NCBI GenBank assembly: GCA_963817395.1
Contig: CAWFOC010000004.1
Span: 124,001 to 188,000 of the forward strand
Length of the DNA stretch: 64,000 nucleotides
Reading direction: 5' to 3'
DNA from: CAWGYQ01 sp963817395
GTDB lineage: Bacteria; Acidobacteriota; Vicinamibacteria; Vicinamibacterales; CAVPJW01
Shown here piece by piece: positions 25,679 through 34,887 of this stretch (positions within the stretch are counted from its first letter, which is position 1; each line of letters begins with the position of its first letter). Under the pieces are notes generated by a model that saw nothing but the letters and a program-made list of their open reading frames with translations, did no database searches and was not told where the DNA came from. The position numbers and the translations under genes were made by a program.

Positions 25679-26320
25679 TCAGTTCTCCTTCACGTGGATG
25701 ATGCCGCGGCGCCGTGCGACGTTGACGGCGGCGATGCGATCGTTCACGCCAAGCTTGGCGAAAACGTTCTTGACGTGCACCTGAGCCGTCAACTCGCTGA
25801 TGCTGAGCGCGGCCGCGATTTCCTTGTTGCGCATCGCCTGCGCGATGAGCTCGACGACCTGCACCTCGCGCGGCGTCAGCCGCGGATGTCCGGCGGCCTC
25901 CTCGAGCCGTGCCTTCACGTCGGCCGTCATCGGCCGCCGGCCCACAAACACCTCGCGGATGATCCGCGCAAGGTCGTCGGCGATCGTGTCTTTCAGCAGA
26001 TAGGTCGCGGCGCCCGCCTGGAGCGCCCGGTGAATGTCCTCGTCGCCCTGGTAGACGGTGAGCACGACAATCCGCGCCTGCGGATCCATTTGGCGGATGG
26101 CGCGCACGGCGTCGAGCCCGCTCATGCGCGGCAACTGCAGGTCCATCAGCGTGACGTCGGGATGGTAGCGGTGGAAGAGTGCGATGGCCTCCTCGCCGGT
26201 GGCCGCGGAGCCGACCACCTCGAAGTCCTTCTGCTGGCTCAGGATCAACACCAGACCCTGTCGGACGATCCGGTGGTCGTCCACGCAGAGGATGCGGATG
26301 CGTGGCGCTGGTGCGGACAT
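25679..26320 (-). CDS. NarL/FixJ-family response regulator
   Basis: The 213-residue protein starts at ATG 26320, two bases after the kinase stop. The receiver domain has D14-D15, phospho-acceptor D60 (VTLMDLQLPRMSG), T88 and K110 (YLLKDTIADDL). The LuxR-type helix-turn-helix occupies the end: LTPREVQVVELIAQAMRNKE and SELTAQVHVKNVFAKLGVND. It is coupled to the propeller kinase upstream and lies just before the TonB-dependent receptor operon. It probably binds the tandem 20-bp repeat at 25626-25665, which begins 13 bases after its own stop. Confidence 0.92.
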   Translation of the reverse strand: MSAPAPRIRILCVDDHRIVRQGLVLILSQQKDFEVVGSAATGEEAIALFHRYHPDVTLMDLQLPRMSGLDAVRAIRQMDPQARIVVLTVYQGDEDIHRALQAGAATYLLKDTIADDLARIIREVFVGRRPMTADVKARLEEAAGHPRLTPREVQVVELIAQAMRNKEIAAALSISELTAQVHVKNVFAKLGVNDRIAAVNVARRRGIIHVKEN

Positions 26321-26322
26321 GG

Positions 26323-29281
26323 CTAAGACACCGAGGAAATCGGAACCACCGTTTCGACCCGCGTTCCTTCGCCAGGGCGGCTCACGATGTGGAGCTCGCC
26401 GCCGGCCTGCTCGGCCCGCTCTCGCATGCCCAGCAGCCCGTAGTGGTTTGCCGCCAGGTGCCCGTTGCCCGCACAATCGAAGCCCTGGCCGTCGTCGGCG
26501 ACCTGCAGGCGGATCGCGGCGTCGGTGTACTCGAGCGTCAGCCGAATCGTCGTCGGATCCGCATGACGGACGGCGTTGGTGATGGCCTCGCGCGCAATGC
26601 GCGCGAGCTGTTCGGTCACCTTGAGGCACCGGCGCGGGTCGCCGGTGACGGTCGTGTCGAACTGAACGGCGGTGCCTTCCGTCGCACGCCGGCCGAACTC
26701 GCGCAGCTCCTCCACGAGATCCTGGTGCTCGAAGGTCAGCGACCGCAGGTCCCAGATGGACTGGCGCGCCTCGCGCACGTAGTTCTCGGCCTGCCGCCGG
26801 ATGTGCAGGAGGTGCTCGCGGATCGTCGGGGCAGGCCAGTCCGGAGCGTTCGCCAGAGCGTCCGACTGAAGAGCGACGCCCACGAGCCCTTGAAGCAGGG
26901 TGTCGTGGATTTCGCGGCTCACCCGCACGCGCTCGGCCAGGACGAGCGCGAACTGGCGACGCACCTGTCGCAGTCGAAGCTGCCAGGCCGTCCACCCCGC
27001 GACGCCGATCACGAGCGCGCACATCGCGTAGAACCAATTCGTCTGGTAGAACGCGGGCCGAATCGTGAACTCCCAGACATCCGACGACTCGTGCCACGTC
27101 CGCTCGCTGCTGCTCGCCACGACGTGGAACCGATGGTTGCCGGGCGGCAGGTTGGTGTACCGAGGCCGTCCGCCGCATGCCCGCGTCCACCCAGTTCTCA
27201 TCGAAGCCCTCGAGGCGGTAGCGGAAGCGCGCCTTCGTCGGCGACGTCAGATGGAGCGCCGTGTACTCGAACACCAGCCTCGAGGTCCGCGGCGGCAGCT
27301 CCGCTTTCGTCCCGAGCCTCACCTGCTGCCCGTCGGCGATGACGCTCTCGATGTGGACGGTGAACGGCACGCCGGTCTGCGACAGCTTGCGCTGGTCGAC
27401 GACCGTGATGCCTCTGCCGGTGACGAACCACAGCCGCTTGTCGGTAGAGCGCGCCGCGCTCGGAGAGCCCAGCCACCTCGGCATTCCCGCCAGCCCGTCC
27501 GACATGTCGAAAAGCTCGTACGGCACGTGGTAGCTGGGTTCGGCCACGCCTTTCTCCAACTCGCTGCGCTTCACGCGCACGATGCCGGAGCTGACACCCA
27601 GCCACAAATCACCGAAGTCGTCGGTCACCATGGCAGAGACGGCGAACCCCGGAAGGCCCATGCGGAAAGTGATGTGCTGTGATCGTCCCTCTTCCAGACG
27701 GGCCAGCCCGTGGGTCCCCCCCAGCCAGATGGCGCCGTCGCCCGTCTCGTGGACCGACATCGGAATGCCGGCGAGGCCATCGGACGGCCCGTAGAACCGA
27801 AGTGGACGGTCCGGCTCGCGAACGACCAGGTGCCCGCCCGTGAATCCAATCCAGACCCGATCCCGGCTGTCGACATGCACGAAGGTCGCCTTCCGCTGGC
27901 GAACCCGCTCCGGATTCCCGAGCGGCGTGGCGCGTCCACCCGCGATCGAGAACACGCCTTGATCGGTATCGCAGAGCCACAAGGTTCCGCGCGAGTCGAC
28001 ACCGAACGAGTTGATGCGGTAGGGACGCTTGACCTCCGCGGGGAGCGGCTCCGGGAGAATGCGGCCGTCGCTGATGCGAACCAGGCCGCCGTTGGTCGCC
28101 ACCCACAGCGCACTCGAGCCGTCGGCGTGCATCGCCGTGACACGCGGGCTCGGCAGCCCGTCCTCGAGCCCGTACCGCCGGCGGAGCCGCCCGCCGCTGA
28201 ATTTGGCCAGGCCGTCGCCGGTACCCACCCAGACATTTCCGTCGCCGGTCACGGCCACCGCGCGACTGAAGCCGAGATCGCTGATCGGTGTGACGGCGTG
28301 CGGCGTGAAGCGATGGAGCCCGGTGACGGTCCCGACCCAGATGTTCCCCTGCCGATCCTCGAGCAGCGATCTCACCGTGTCGCTGGAGAGCCCGCCGTCG
28401 ACCGTAATCGCCTCCGTCGTCAACTCGCGGGTCTCGGCGTCGCGGCACACGCGCCACAGACCCTGCCCGGAGGTCGCCACCCACATGCAGCCGTGGCGGT
28501 CTGGCAGCAGGCGGACGCCGTTGCCGGCGCGCGACGAGCGGTGCGGCACGCCGGAGTCATCGAGAAAGGCGAACCCGTGACTGCGATCGGTGATCCAAAG
28601 CGTGCCGCCGGCGTCCTGACTGATCGTGCGGACGAAGGTGGAATCGATCTCGACATGGTCGAACGATGCGTCGCCCGCGCGGCGACGGTACGCACCGGTG
28701 ATCGTGCCGATCCAGAGATTGCCCGCGCGATCCTCGTAAGCGCTGTAGGCCGACCCGTTCGGCGGGCCAGGCGGCGGAGTCACGCGCTCCCAGCGGTCGC
28801 CGCGAAACCGGTGGAGCCCGTCGAGGCTGCCGGCCCAGGTCGCGCCGCTGCCGTCCTCAAAAAAGAACGTGATGGCAGCGTCGATCTCGCGGCTCTGATC
28901 GTCGTAGCGATCGACGCGCCTGTCGCGGATGCGAGCGATGCCGCCGCCGTCGCCGAAGCCGACCCAGAGACTGCCGTCCCTGGCGCTGTACACGCTCGAG
29001 ACCACCCCGTCGGGCAGCGCACTGTTGGTGAGAGAGGACGCGTGCACGAAGCGCACGCCGTCGAAGCGCACGAGGCCCGCGTCCGTGCCGAGCCACAGGT
29101 AGCCGGCCGCGTCCTGGGCGATCGACCAGATCTGGCTCGAGGGCAGGCCGTCCTCCTCGCTCCACGAGCTGAGGCTCAGACCGTCCAGCGCTTGGGTATG
29201 CGGGTCCCCGGTGCTCGCGGACGTGGCGGTCGCGAGGGCAAGCGCGATCAGTGCGAGCGAAGCGACCTTGTTCGGCTCCAT
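26323..29281 (-). CDS. two-component sensor histidine kinase with periplasmic regulator propeller (one frameshift)
   Basis: About 985 residues. The start at 29281 (MEPNKVASLALI) gives a signal sequence. Then come two sets of Reg_prop blades (EEDGLPSSQIWSIAQDAAGY, GLEDGLPSPRVTAMHADGSS, with WxG/WVG ends), a YYY domain (FEYTALHLTSPTKARFRYRL, LPPGNHRFHVVASS), and one membrane helix (WFYAMCALVIGVAGWTAW). The cytoplasmic part has HisKA_3 (REIHDTLLQGLVGVALQSDA) and HATPase (DDGQGFD, YGLLGMRERAEQAGGELHIV). Near 27167 one extra base interrupts AGMRRTA/RYTNLPPG. Such kinases sense extracellular ligands, often saccharides, through the propeller. Confidence 0.92.
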
Positions 29282-29585
29282 GACAGTTCGAAGCGAGCCA
29301 TCGGTCACGTCGGCGACGATCGGGACGGCGATTATACGGCGATGTGTGGCGCGGCGATCAACCCCCACGTCGCAGGCCTTGTCGAGCCGCCGCTTTTGTG
29401 TGCGGCGAGAGCGAGCTCAAGCGCCGGGACGTCGAAACCTGCAGGCCGCGGCCAGTCCTGTTCGTGCGCTCGGTCCCAGGAGACGTTCTCGGGCAGTCGT
29501 GGTGAAGCGCACCAGCAGCATTACTCGTGGGACGCCGCCTACGCACGCCTCCGCTGAGGGTTCCTGAATGGGCCGCGGCCCGCCG
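29282..29585. other. divergent intergenic region, no supported gene
   Basis: About 300 bases lie between the divergent kinase and ACT-domain genes. Long open frames on both strands run through it but are shadows with no family match or start signal. A possible -10 for the kinase is TATAAT-like TATAAT complement ATTATA at 29331-29336 (minus strand TATAAT), 50 bases before its ATG. Confidence 0.45.
29331..29336 (-). promoter_or_regulatory. -10 TATAAT of the propeller kinase gene
   Basis: The plus strand reads ATTATA, so the minus strand carries a perfect TATAAT 45 to 50 bases before the kinase ATG at 29281. No good -35 is seen at 17 bp (the region is GC-rich), which would suit an activator-dependent or weak promoter. 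Confidence 0.5.
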
Positions 29586-29609
29586 TGCTAGCATTTCTCC
29601 GCGCGCGAG
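29584..29609 (+). promoter_or_regulatory. extended -10 promoter of the ACT-domain gene; copy of a repeated 26-bp element
   Basis: TGC TAGCAT (29586-29594) is an extended -10 with transcription expected near 29601, about 33 bases before the ATG at 29634. The surrounding cgtgctagcatttctccgcg plus cgcgag occurs again at 19871-19897 with one extra A. Confidence 0.45.
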
Positions 29610-29633
29610 GCGTCTACGGACGCCGTCCACCGA

Positions 29634-30293
29634 ATGAGTGACGCTCCACACTGTCTCCTGGTGACCGCCCACGACGCCCCGGGTGTGCTTTCGCAAATCG
29701 CCACGCTCATCGCCGGCCATCCCGCCAATATCCACTCGATTCAGAGCCTGGGCACTCGCGAGGGCATCGCGACGCTCTATCTCGAGGTGGATCAGTTGGC
29801 GAGTGTCACGCCGTTCATCACCAAGCTGCGGGAGCTTCCGGTCATCACGAGCGTGCAGGTCACCGACTCGCTGCTGAAGATTTTCGGCAAGCGCGTCATC
29901 ATCATCGGCGGCGGCGCACAGGTGGGACAGGTGGCCGTGGGCGCGGTCAGCGAGGCCGACCGCCACAACATCCGCGGCGAGCGGATATCGGTGGACACCA
30001 TTCCGCTCGTCGGCGAACAGGAGCTTGCCGGGGCCGTGCGCGCCGTCGCCAGGCTGCCGCGCGCGCGCGTGCTCGTGCTGGCCGGCGCCCTCATGGGAGG
30101 CGCGGTCACCGATGCCGTCCGCGAGGTGCAGCAGGCGGGCATCATCGTCATCGCGTTGAACATGGTGGGCAGCGTGCGGGACGCCGCCGATCTGGTGATC
30201 ACCGACCCGCTTCAGGCCGGCGTGATGGCGGTGATGGCCATTGCCGATACCGCCACCTTCGACGTCTCCCGCCAGCGGGGTAAGGTCTACTAG
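29634..30293 (+). CDS. ACT-domain protein with DUF5612 C-terminal domain
   Basis: The 219-residue cytoplasmic protein starts at ATG 29634. Residues 1-80 form an ACT domain (LLVTAHDAPGVLSQIATLIA, ATLYLEVDQLASV), a small-molecule (often amino acid) sensing fold. Residues 85-219 match the DUF5612 domain: RVIIIGGGAQVGQVAVGAVS, IRGERISVDTIPLVGEQELA, LVLAGALMGGAVTDAVREVQ, and VVITDPLQAGVMAVMAIADT-like sequence. ACT-DUF5612 proteins are common in archaea and scattered bacteria; their function is unknown. Its stop overlaps the stop of the convergent DUF6496 gene. Confidence 0.85.
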   Translation: MSDAPHCLLVTAHDAPGVLSQIATLIAGHPANIHSIQSLGTREGIATLYLEVDQLASVTPFITKLRELPVITSVQVTDSLLKIFGKRVIIIGGGAQVGQVAVGAVSEADRHNIRGERISVDTIPLVGEQELAGAVRAVARLPRARVLVLAGALMGGAVTDAVREVQQAGIIVIALNMVGSVRDAADLVITDPLQAGVMAVMAIADTATFDVSRQRGKVY

Positions 30294-30698
30294 CGGGCTT
30301 TCCCTCGCCGGCTTCGCGGCCGCCGCACGCGCCTGCCTCGAGAGCGCGGCGGATGACACCACGTCGCGCCGCTCCCGCTTCAGCCTTCGCAGCGAGGCGC
30401 GCGCCCGGGCCGCCGACGGCTTCGACCCCTTGCGCTTCCGACCTGCACGATAGTCCTGGATCGCCCGCTTGCGAGTGGCCTCCGAGGTCTGGCCCTTTCG
30501 CGGCGGCTTCAGCTTGACCCCTGCCCGCCGTGCCTTGGCCAGACCGATGGCGATGGCCTGCTTGGTCGATCGCGCGCCGTGCTTGCCTTCGCGGATGTGC
30601 TCGATTTCTTCGTGCACGAACTCGCTGGCCTGCGTGCCGGGCGACTTGCCCTCACGTTTGGCTTTCCGTGCTCGCGCCACGGTTCTCTTTTCCGGCAT
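30290..30698 (-). CDS. DUF6496 family basic protein (probable frameshift near the end)
   Basis: The ATG at 30698 opens a Lys/Arg-rich protein with blocks typical of DUF6496: KREGKSPGTQASEFVHEEIE, HIREGKHGARSTKQAIAIGL, KARRAGVKLKPPRKGQTSEA and RKRKGSKPSAARARASLRRL. The open frame continues far beyond the family length. One missing base near 30318 would join AAAAK to RRGKAR and a TAG at 30292-30290, giving about 135 residues, the normal size. The protein is highly basic and probably binds DNA or RNA. The ends of this gene and the ACT gene then overlap by four bases. Confidence 0.7.
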
Positions 30699-30964
30699 GT
30701 GTGACCCCTTCCGTCAGATCTGTAATACGTGTCGGAGTGCAAGTGCGCTGCCGCGTTGTCCCGCGTGGCGTATCAGGTCTGCTGTCCAGGAATAACCCGC
30801 TCGGGCGGTATTGCGAGCCTTGTCGTGCTTCGCTACACACCCGGAGCTTTGAGTGATCGGTCGGAAAGGCCAGAACGGCCGGCCAACCACGCACATGCTC
30901 AGCCGGCAGAGTGTCGTTGCAGCTCGGGCATTGCAGTTGCAAAGGCTCCCGGACGAGGTTACCG

Positions 30965-31433
30965 ATGAGAATTCTGATTGCCACAGGTGCACTTGCATGC
31001 ATCGTCGCCGTCGGCGCGTGTGGTTCCAAAGGTCAGGCGGCCAGCACTCCGGAGCGGTTGACCGGAGCGACGCTTGCCTTCACGAGTCTGGACAGCGGAA
31101 AAGACGACGGGTCGTCGCTGACGGTCCAGCTCCTTCGCAACAGCAGCGAGATTGCCGCAGAGGTTCGATTCGGTGGGCACTCCGTTCGACGACAACCGGG
31201 CGGCACCGCCGCTCGCGATGTCGCTTGCCGGCCCCTTCAACCAGAGCGACGCGCAGGCGGCGCAGCTTCGCCTGCAAATGGTTCCCGAAGGAAGGGACAC
31301 CTGGACGTTCAACGCGCGATTGAGCCTGACCTTCGCGGACGGGATGCAGCGAAACTACGGCTGGATGGGCGTGCGGCTCGACGAGGCGTCGCCCGAGCGC
31401 ACGCTGACACTCGCCGGCGCGCAGACGCCCTGA
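30965..31433 (+). CDS. small lipoprotein (one frameshift), unknown function
   Basis: The ATG at 30965 has GAGG upstream and leads a lipoprotein signal (IATGALACIVAVGACGSKG, lipobox VGAC). The frame gives TPERLTGATLAFTSLDSGKD and VQLLRNSSEIAAEVRF. It then shifts by one base near 31166 into GTPFDDNRAAPPLAMSLAGP, LQMVPEGRDTWTFNARLSLT and YGWMGVRLDEASPERTL, ending at 31433. The corrected protein has about 155 residues and looks like one beta-rich domain. The alternating pattern suggests an envelope protein; no family is recognised. Confidence 0.6.
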
Positions 31434-31505
31434 CGACCGTCTCGTCTATGTCCCGCCGGCACTCGCGGGGTCCGTCAAGGGTCTGACCCTCGAGCGCCGT
31501 CCGGG

Positions 31506-33128
31506 CTAGTTCGTCTTGCCGGCGTTCGAGACGATCGCCACGAACTCCTCGTGCGTGCCGACGCGCCCGTGGGCGGGCACGTGACGGGTGGGGTCGAGCT
31601 TCAGCTTCCGGATGTTCTGGTGGAGCGTGCGCATGCCGGGAGTCGGGGTCGGCGGCTGCGCGCCCTGTGCCGGCGGCGAGTACAGATCCGCGTTCATCAG
31701 AATCTTTTCCTTCGGCAAATACGCGATCAGCATGTCCACGCTGTGGTGGCCCTGGCGGTATGACGGGTCCCCGAGCTCGTAGGCCATGTCCTGCACGTGA
31801 ATGATCTCCAGGATCCGCTCGCCGTCGGTGACGACGTACTTGCCGGTGCCGCGCGCTTCGCCGGCCACGGTCTCGATGGGAGCGGGACGCCGGCTGATCC
31901 AGTACATCGGATTGTAGTGAGACATCCTGTCCGGCATCAGTGTCCGCGGCGAGGGATGGAACAGGATGTCGAGGTAGTACTGCTTGTTCGAGTCGTGGGT
32001 CACGATCGTCGTGCCCTGCGAGAGATAGGTGCGCAGCCCTCCGAGGTGATCAAAATGGTGGTGGGTGTTGATCACGTACTGAATGGGCTTGCCGGGCACG
32101 AGCCGCGTCGCTTCGGCAATGACCGCAAGGGACCGGGTTTCGTTGTTCGGTGCTTCGACCACGGCCACGTAATCCTTGAACTCGACGAGCATGCTGTTGT
32201 GCGTGCCGCCGCCGAATAGCCAGACGCCCTGGGCCAGTTGCTGGCTCTCCACCCTGGCGGGAGGAATCACCGCAGTGCGCACCCCGTCGGGCACAGGCAA
32301 GGTCGTGACCGGCGCGTTCGGCTTCACGCTGGTGACCTTGTATTCGTAGTAGTTGTGCGCGACATTCAACCGCGGATCGGCCTGATGCGTGTGGAGCAGC
32401 ATGGGGAACTTCACGCCGCCGAAGTCCTGGTACTGCGTATAGCGCATCTCGTAGTCCATGTCACCGTAGACCGGGTTGCCAATCCACGTGCCGACGAGCT
32501 CCACGAGATTCTGGTCGTTGATGGTGCCGTTGATCTTGTACTTGTCGAGGAACGTGAAGGACACGATCGTGACCATCTTTCCGAACTGAGAGAGCCCGAA
32601 ATCGGATGCGCCCACGAGCTGCATCCTGATGGCCCTGGCGTCGGAGGCGGCAAGCGCCGCTTTCAGAAACCCGTGCGGCGTGATCGCGATCTCCAGCTGG
32701 CGGAGCTCGTTGAAGGGAATGCCGTCGAGATATCCGCGTGTCAGCGGTACGGGCGCATTGTCGCGGATGTCCCAGGCGTAGGCTCCGCTGACAATCGCCG
32801 TGATTCGCTGATCGGCCATCGGCACCCGCCCGAAGGTCGGGAAGTTACCCTGACGGCGCGTGTAGTCTTCGCGCGACCACCTGGCGTCAAAGTCGATGGC
32901 GCGGGTGTAGTCGGCCACTTCGTACTGCGGCCAGCCGACGTCCACGGCGTACTGCTGTCCGATCATCGCCGACGAGCCGGCCCCCGAATACTCGATCGTC
33001 TCGAGATTCTCACCGCCCATCGCCTTGAGCGATGCCTGAAGCGCCGCGCGGGCGTCCACCTCCTGAGCGGAGGCGGAGCCGATCGAAAGTCCGATTGCTG
33101 TCACCAGTATAAGAAACCCTCGCGCCAT
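31506..33128 (-). CDS. exported MBL-fold metallohydrolase (alkylsulfatase/QuiP-like architecture)
   Basis: The 540-residue protein has a signal peptide (ILVTAIGLSIGSASAQ). An N-terminal domain of about 280 residues (ALQASLKAMGGENLETIEYS) resembles outer-membrane lipoprotein-sorting-like folds and precedes the MBL domain. The MBL motif THHHFDHLGG holds three metal histidines and the Asp; later ligands are likely in QGHHSVDMLIAYLP and RHVPAHGRVGTHEEF. The arrangement is common in Acidobacteriota. Substrate is unknown, and two-metal hydrolase chemistry at the cell surface or periplasm is expected. No frameshift is seen. Confidence 0.8.
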   Translation of the reverse strand: MARGFLILVTAIGLSIGSASAQEVDARAALQASLKAMGGENLETIEYSGAGSSAMIGQQYAVDVGWPQYEVADYTRAIDFDARWSREDYTRRQGNFPTFGRVPMADQRITAIVSGAYAWDIRDNAPVPLTRGYLDGIPFNELRQLEIAITPHGFLKAALAASDARAIRMQLVGASDFGLSQFGKMVTIVSFTFLDKYKINGTINDQNLVELVGTWIGNPVYGDMDYEMRYTQYQDFGGVKFPMLLHTHQADPRLNVAHNYYEYKVTSVKPNAPVTTLPVPDGVRTAVIPPARVESQQLAQGVWLFGGGTHNSMLVEFKDYVAVVEAPNNETRSLAVIAEATRLVPGKPIQYVINTHHHFDHLGGLRTYLSQGTTIVTHDSNKQYYLDILFHPSPRTLMPDRMSHYNPMYWISRRPAPIETVAGEARGTGKYVVTDGERILEIIHVQDMAYELGDPSYRQGHHSVDMLIAYLPKEKILMNADLYSPPAQGAQPPTPTPGMRTLHQNIRKLKLDPTRHVPAHGRVGTHEEFVAIVSNAGKTN

Positions 33129-33411
33129 TCGCTCCTCCTGAACCCCGATAGCCGTGCGGACGGTTCATGCTCGAACCCTGGAAGTCTGCCACGAGGCGGC
33201 TTCGTCTCAAAGCGTTCAGTGTACCCAACCATCGCGTCCATGTCGCGAATAGAACGTCACGACGAAGCTCGAAACGGTCGTGATGCCACACCAATAGGGT
33301 TGAAAGTGCACGTCCACGGCGGGATTGCCGAAGGGTGTCAGACCACGGTCGAAGCCCGCGAAAGGCGGTTGCGCGGAGGTGTTGAAGCTGCCCGGCTGAG
33401 ATTATCGCCGG
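33129..33411. other. divergent intergenic region, no supported gene
   Basis: The stretch lies between the two divergent metallohydrolase genes. A likely ribosome site of the left gene (GGAGGAGCG, minus strand) lies at its left edge. No coding frame or clear repeat is supported. Confidence 0.4.
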
Positions 33412-33440
33412 TTGACCGAAGCCAGGTGCAGTGTTAGCGT
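33412..33440 (+). promoter_or_regulatory. sigma70-like promoter of the B3-like metallo-beta-lactamase gene
   Basis: TTGACC (33412-33417), a 17-bp spacer, and TAGCGT (33435-33440), preceded by TG (extended -10). Transcription from about 33447 would leave a 37-base leader before ATG 33484 and only 4 bases before the alternative ATG 33451, which supports the downstream start. Confidence 0.55.
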
Positions 33441-33483
33441 TCTTCTCGCGATGGATTGGGTTGTCGCGAGGGGGTTCCGAGAC

Positions 33484-34353
33484 ATGACCGTGTCCAAGGC
33501 CGTTGGGGTGCTTCTGCTCGCCGTGGGTGTTGGAGCCGTGGTTCCGGAAGCACGCGCACAGTTGATCGAAGATCGAACGCAGGACAAGGTGGCCTTTCCT
33601 GCGCACAAGATGATTGGCAACATCTACTATGTCGGCACGGGGACGTTGTGCTCGTACCTCATCACGACTCCGGAAGGGCACATCCTCATCAACACGAATT
33701 TCGAGGACACGGTGCCGCTGATGCGCGCGAGCATCGAGCAGCTCGGCTTCAAGCTCACCGACATCAAGATCGTCCTCGGCAGCCACGCGCACGGCGACCA
33801 TCAGCAAGCCGACGCCATGTTCAAGGAACTGACCGGCGGCGCCACTTTCGTCGCGATGGAGCAGGACGTGCCCGCGCTCAAGAACATGACGCCGGGCGAC
33901 AAGCCCCATCCGATCGATCGCATCATCAAGGATAAGGACACGGTCAGCCTTGGTGGCACGACGCTGACGGCTCATTTGACGCCCGGCCACACCCGCGGCT
34001 GCACGACCTGGACGATGAAGGTCATGGACGGGACGGTGTCGCGCGACGTGGTGATCATGTGCGGCGGCGTGCAGGACGGCGCGCGGTTCGTGAACAATCC
34101 GAACAATCCGACGATGTACGACGACTTCATGCGCAGCAACCAGATCTACCGGTCGCTGCCCGTCGAGGTCTTCATTGCGTCGCACAGCTGGTTCTTCGAC
34201 CTCGCCGGCAAGTATGCGAAGCTCGCCAAGAATCCGAACGCGACCCCGAACCCGTACATCGATCCCGCCGGGTACATGAGGTACATCGACGAGATGGATA
34301 AGACCCTCAAGACCATGCTGGCGGAGCAGAAGGCCAAACCCCCGGCCCACTGA
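33484..34353 (+). CDS. subclass B3-like metallo-beta-lactamase
   Basis: The 289-residue exported protein has a signal peptide (VGVLLLAVGVGAVVPEARAQ). The zinc site is HAHGDH at residues 101-106 (H-x-H-x-D-H), then PGHTRGCTTW and ASHSWFFDLAGKY, matching the three histidine blocks of B3 enzymes (H116-H118-D120-H121, H196, H263). IYYVGTGTLCSYLITTPEGH, LINTNFEDTVPLMRASIEQL and NPNNPTMYDDF-type segments are also characteristic of environmental B3 proteins. Activity on beta-lactams cannot be read from sequence; many homologues are chromosomal and intrinsic. The gene has its own promoter and stands alone. Confidence 0.82.
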   Translation: MTVSKAVGVLLLAVGVGAVVPEARAQLIEDRTQDKVAFPAHKMIGNIYYVGTGTLCSYLITTPEGHILINTNFEDTVPLMRASIEQLGFKLTDIKIVLGSHAHGDHQQADAMFKELTGGATFVAMEQDVPALKNMTPGDKPHPIDRIIKDKDTVSLGGTTLTAHLTPGHTRGCTTWTMKVMDGTVSRDVVIMCGGVQDGARFVNNPNNPTMYDDFMRSNQIYRSLPVEVFIASHSWFFDLAGKYAKLAKNPNATPNPYIDPAGYMRYIDEMDKTLKTMLAEQKAKPPAH

Positions 34354-34491
34354 TCAGCATCGCGCACTTGCCGACAGATCGCTCGAAGGCACGAGGCGGA
34401 CGTGTGCTGCGGCTGAGCTCCGTTGCCGCCGCTCCGCGCAAGCGCGGTAGACTAAAGGGGAGAGGCAACGCAATTGCCGCGGAGGTCTGTC

Positions 34492-34869
34492 ATGCTCTCA
34501 AGACGCCGTCGCTTGATGGTCGCCGTCGTCATCGTGCTGGCGTGTTCAGCGCTTCCCGCACTGGCCCACCACGGGTGGAACGGGAACCAGACCGAGCAGC
34601 TGGAGCTGACGGGCACCGTCGTCAGCCCGGTCAGCCTTGCCGGTCCGCACGCGGCGATGAAGATTCGTGTTCAGGATCAGGTGTGGGACATCACGCTGGC
34701 GCCGCCGGCGCGAACGGCGCGGGCGGGACTGAAGGAAGGTGTGATTCCCGTCGGCGCGCAGGTCACGGTGAGCGGTCATCGCAATCGCGATTCGAAACGC
34801 TTCGAGATGAAGACCGAGCGCGTCACCTGGAACGGCCGCACGTTCAACGTCTATCCCGATCGCGACTGA
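34492..34869 (+). CDS. DUF6152 family exported protein
   Basis: The ATG at 34492 has GGAGG seven bases upstream and is preferred over the in-frame ATG at 34474. The 125-residue protein has a signal peptide ending ALPALA, then HHGWNGNQTEQLELTGTVVS. Family features are an N-terminal His-His at the mature end and a small OB-like beta barrel (GAQVTVSGHRNRDSKRFEMK, ERVTWNGRTFNVYPDRD). It is followed 18 bases later by a DUF6644 membrane protein, a frequent pairing. A second DUF6152-like gene lies at 61189-61608. Function of the family is unknown. Confidence 0.8.
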   Translation: MLSRRRRLMVAVVIVLACSALPALAHHGWNGNQTEQLELTGTVVSPVSLAGPHAAMKIRVQDQVWDITLAPPARTARAGLKEGVIPVGAQVTVSGHRNRDSKRFEMKTERVTWNGRTFNVYPDRD

Positions 34870-34887
34870 CACCCGCCAGAGTCGACG

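Noticed and set aside
29358..30698. A 446-codon minus-strand frame over the ACT-domain gene
   Set aside because: Only its first part is the DUF6496 protein; the rest is antisense to a conserved gene and has no homology. The real end is taken as 30290 after one missing base.
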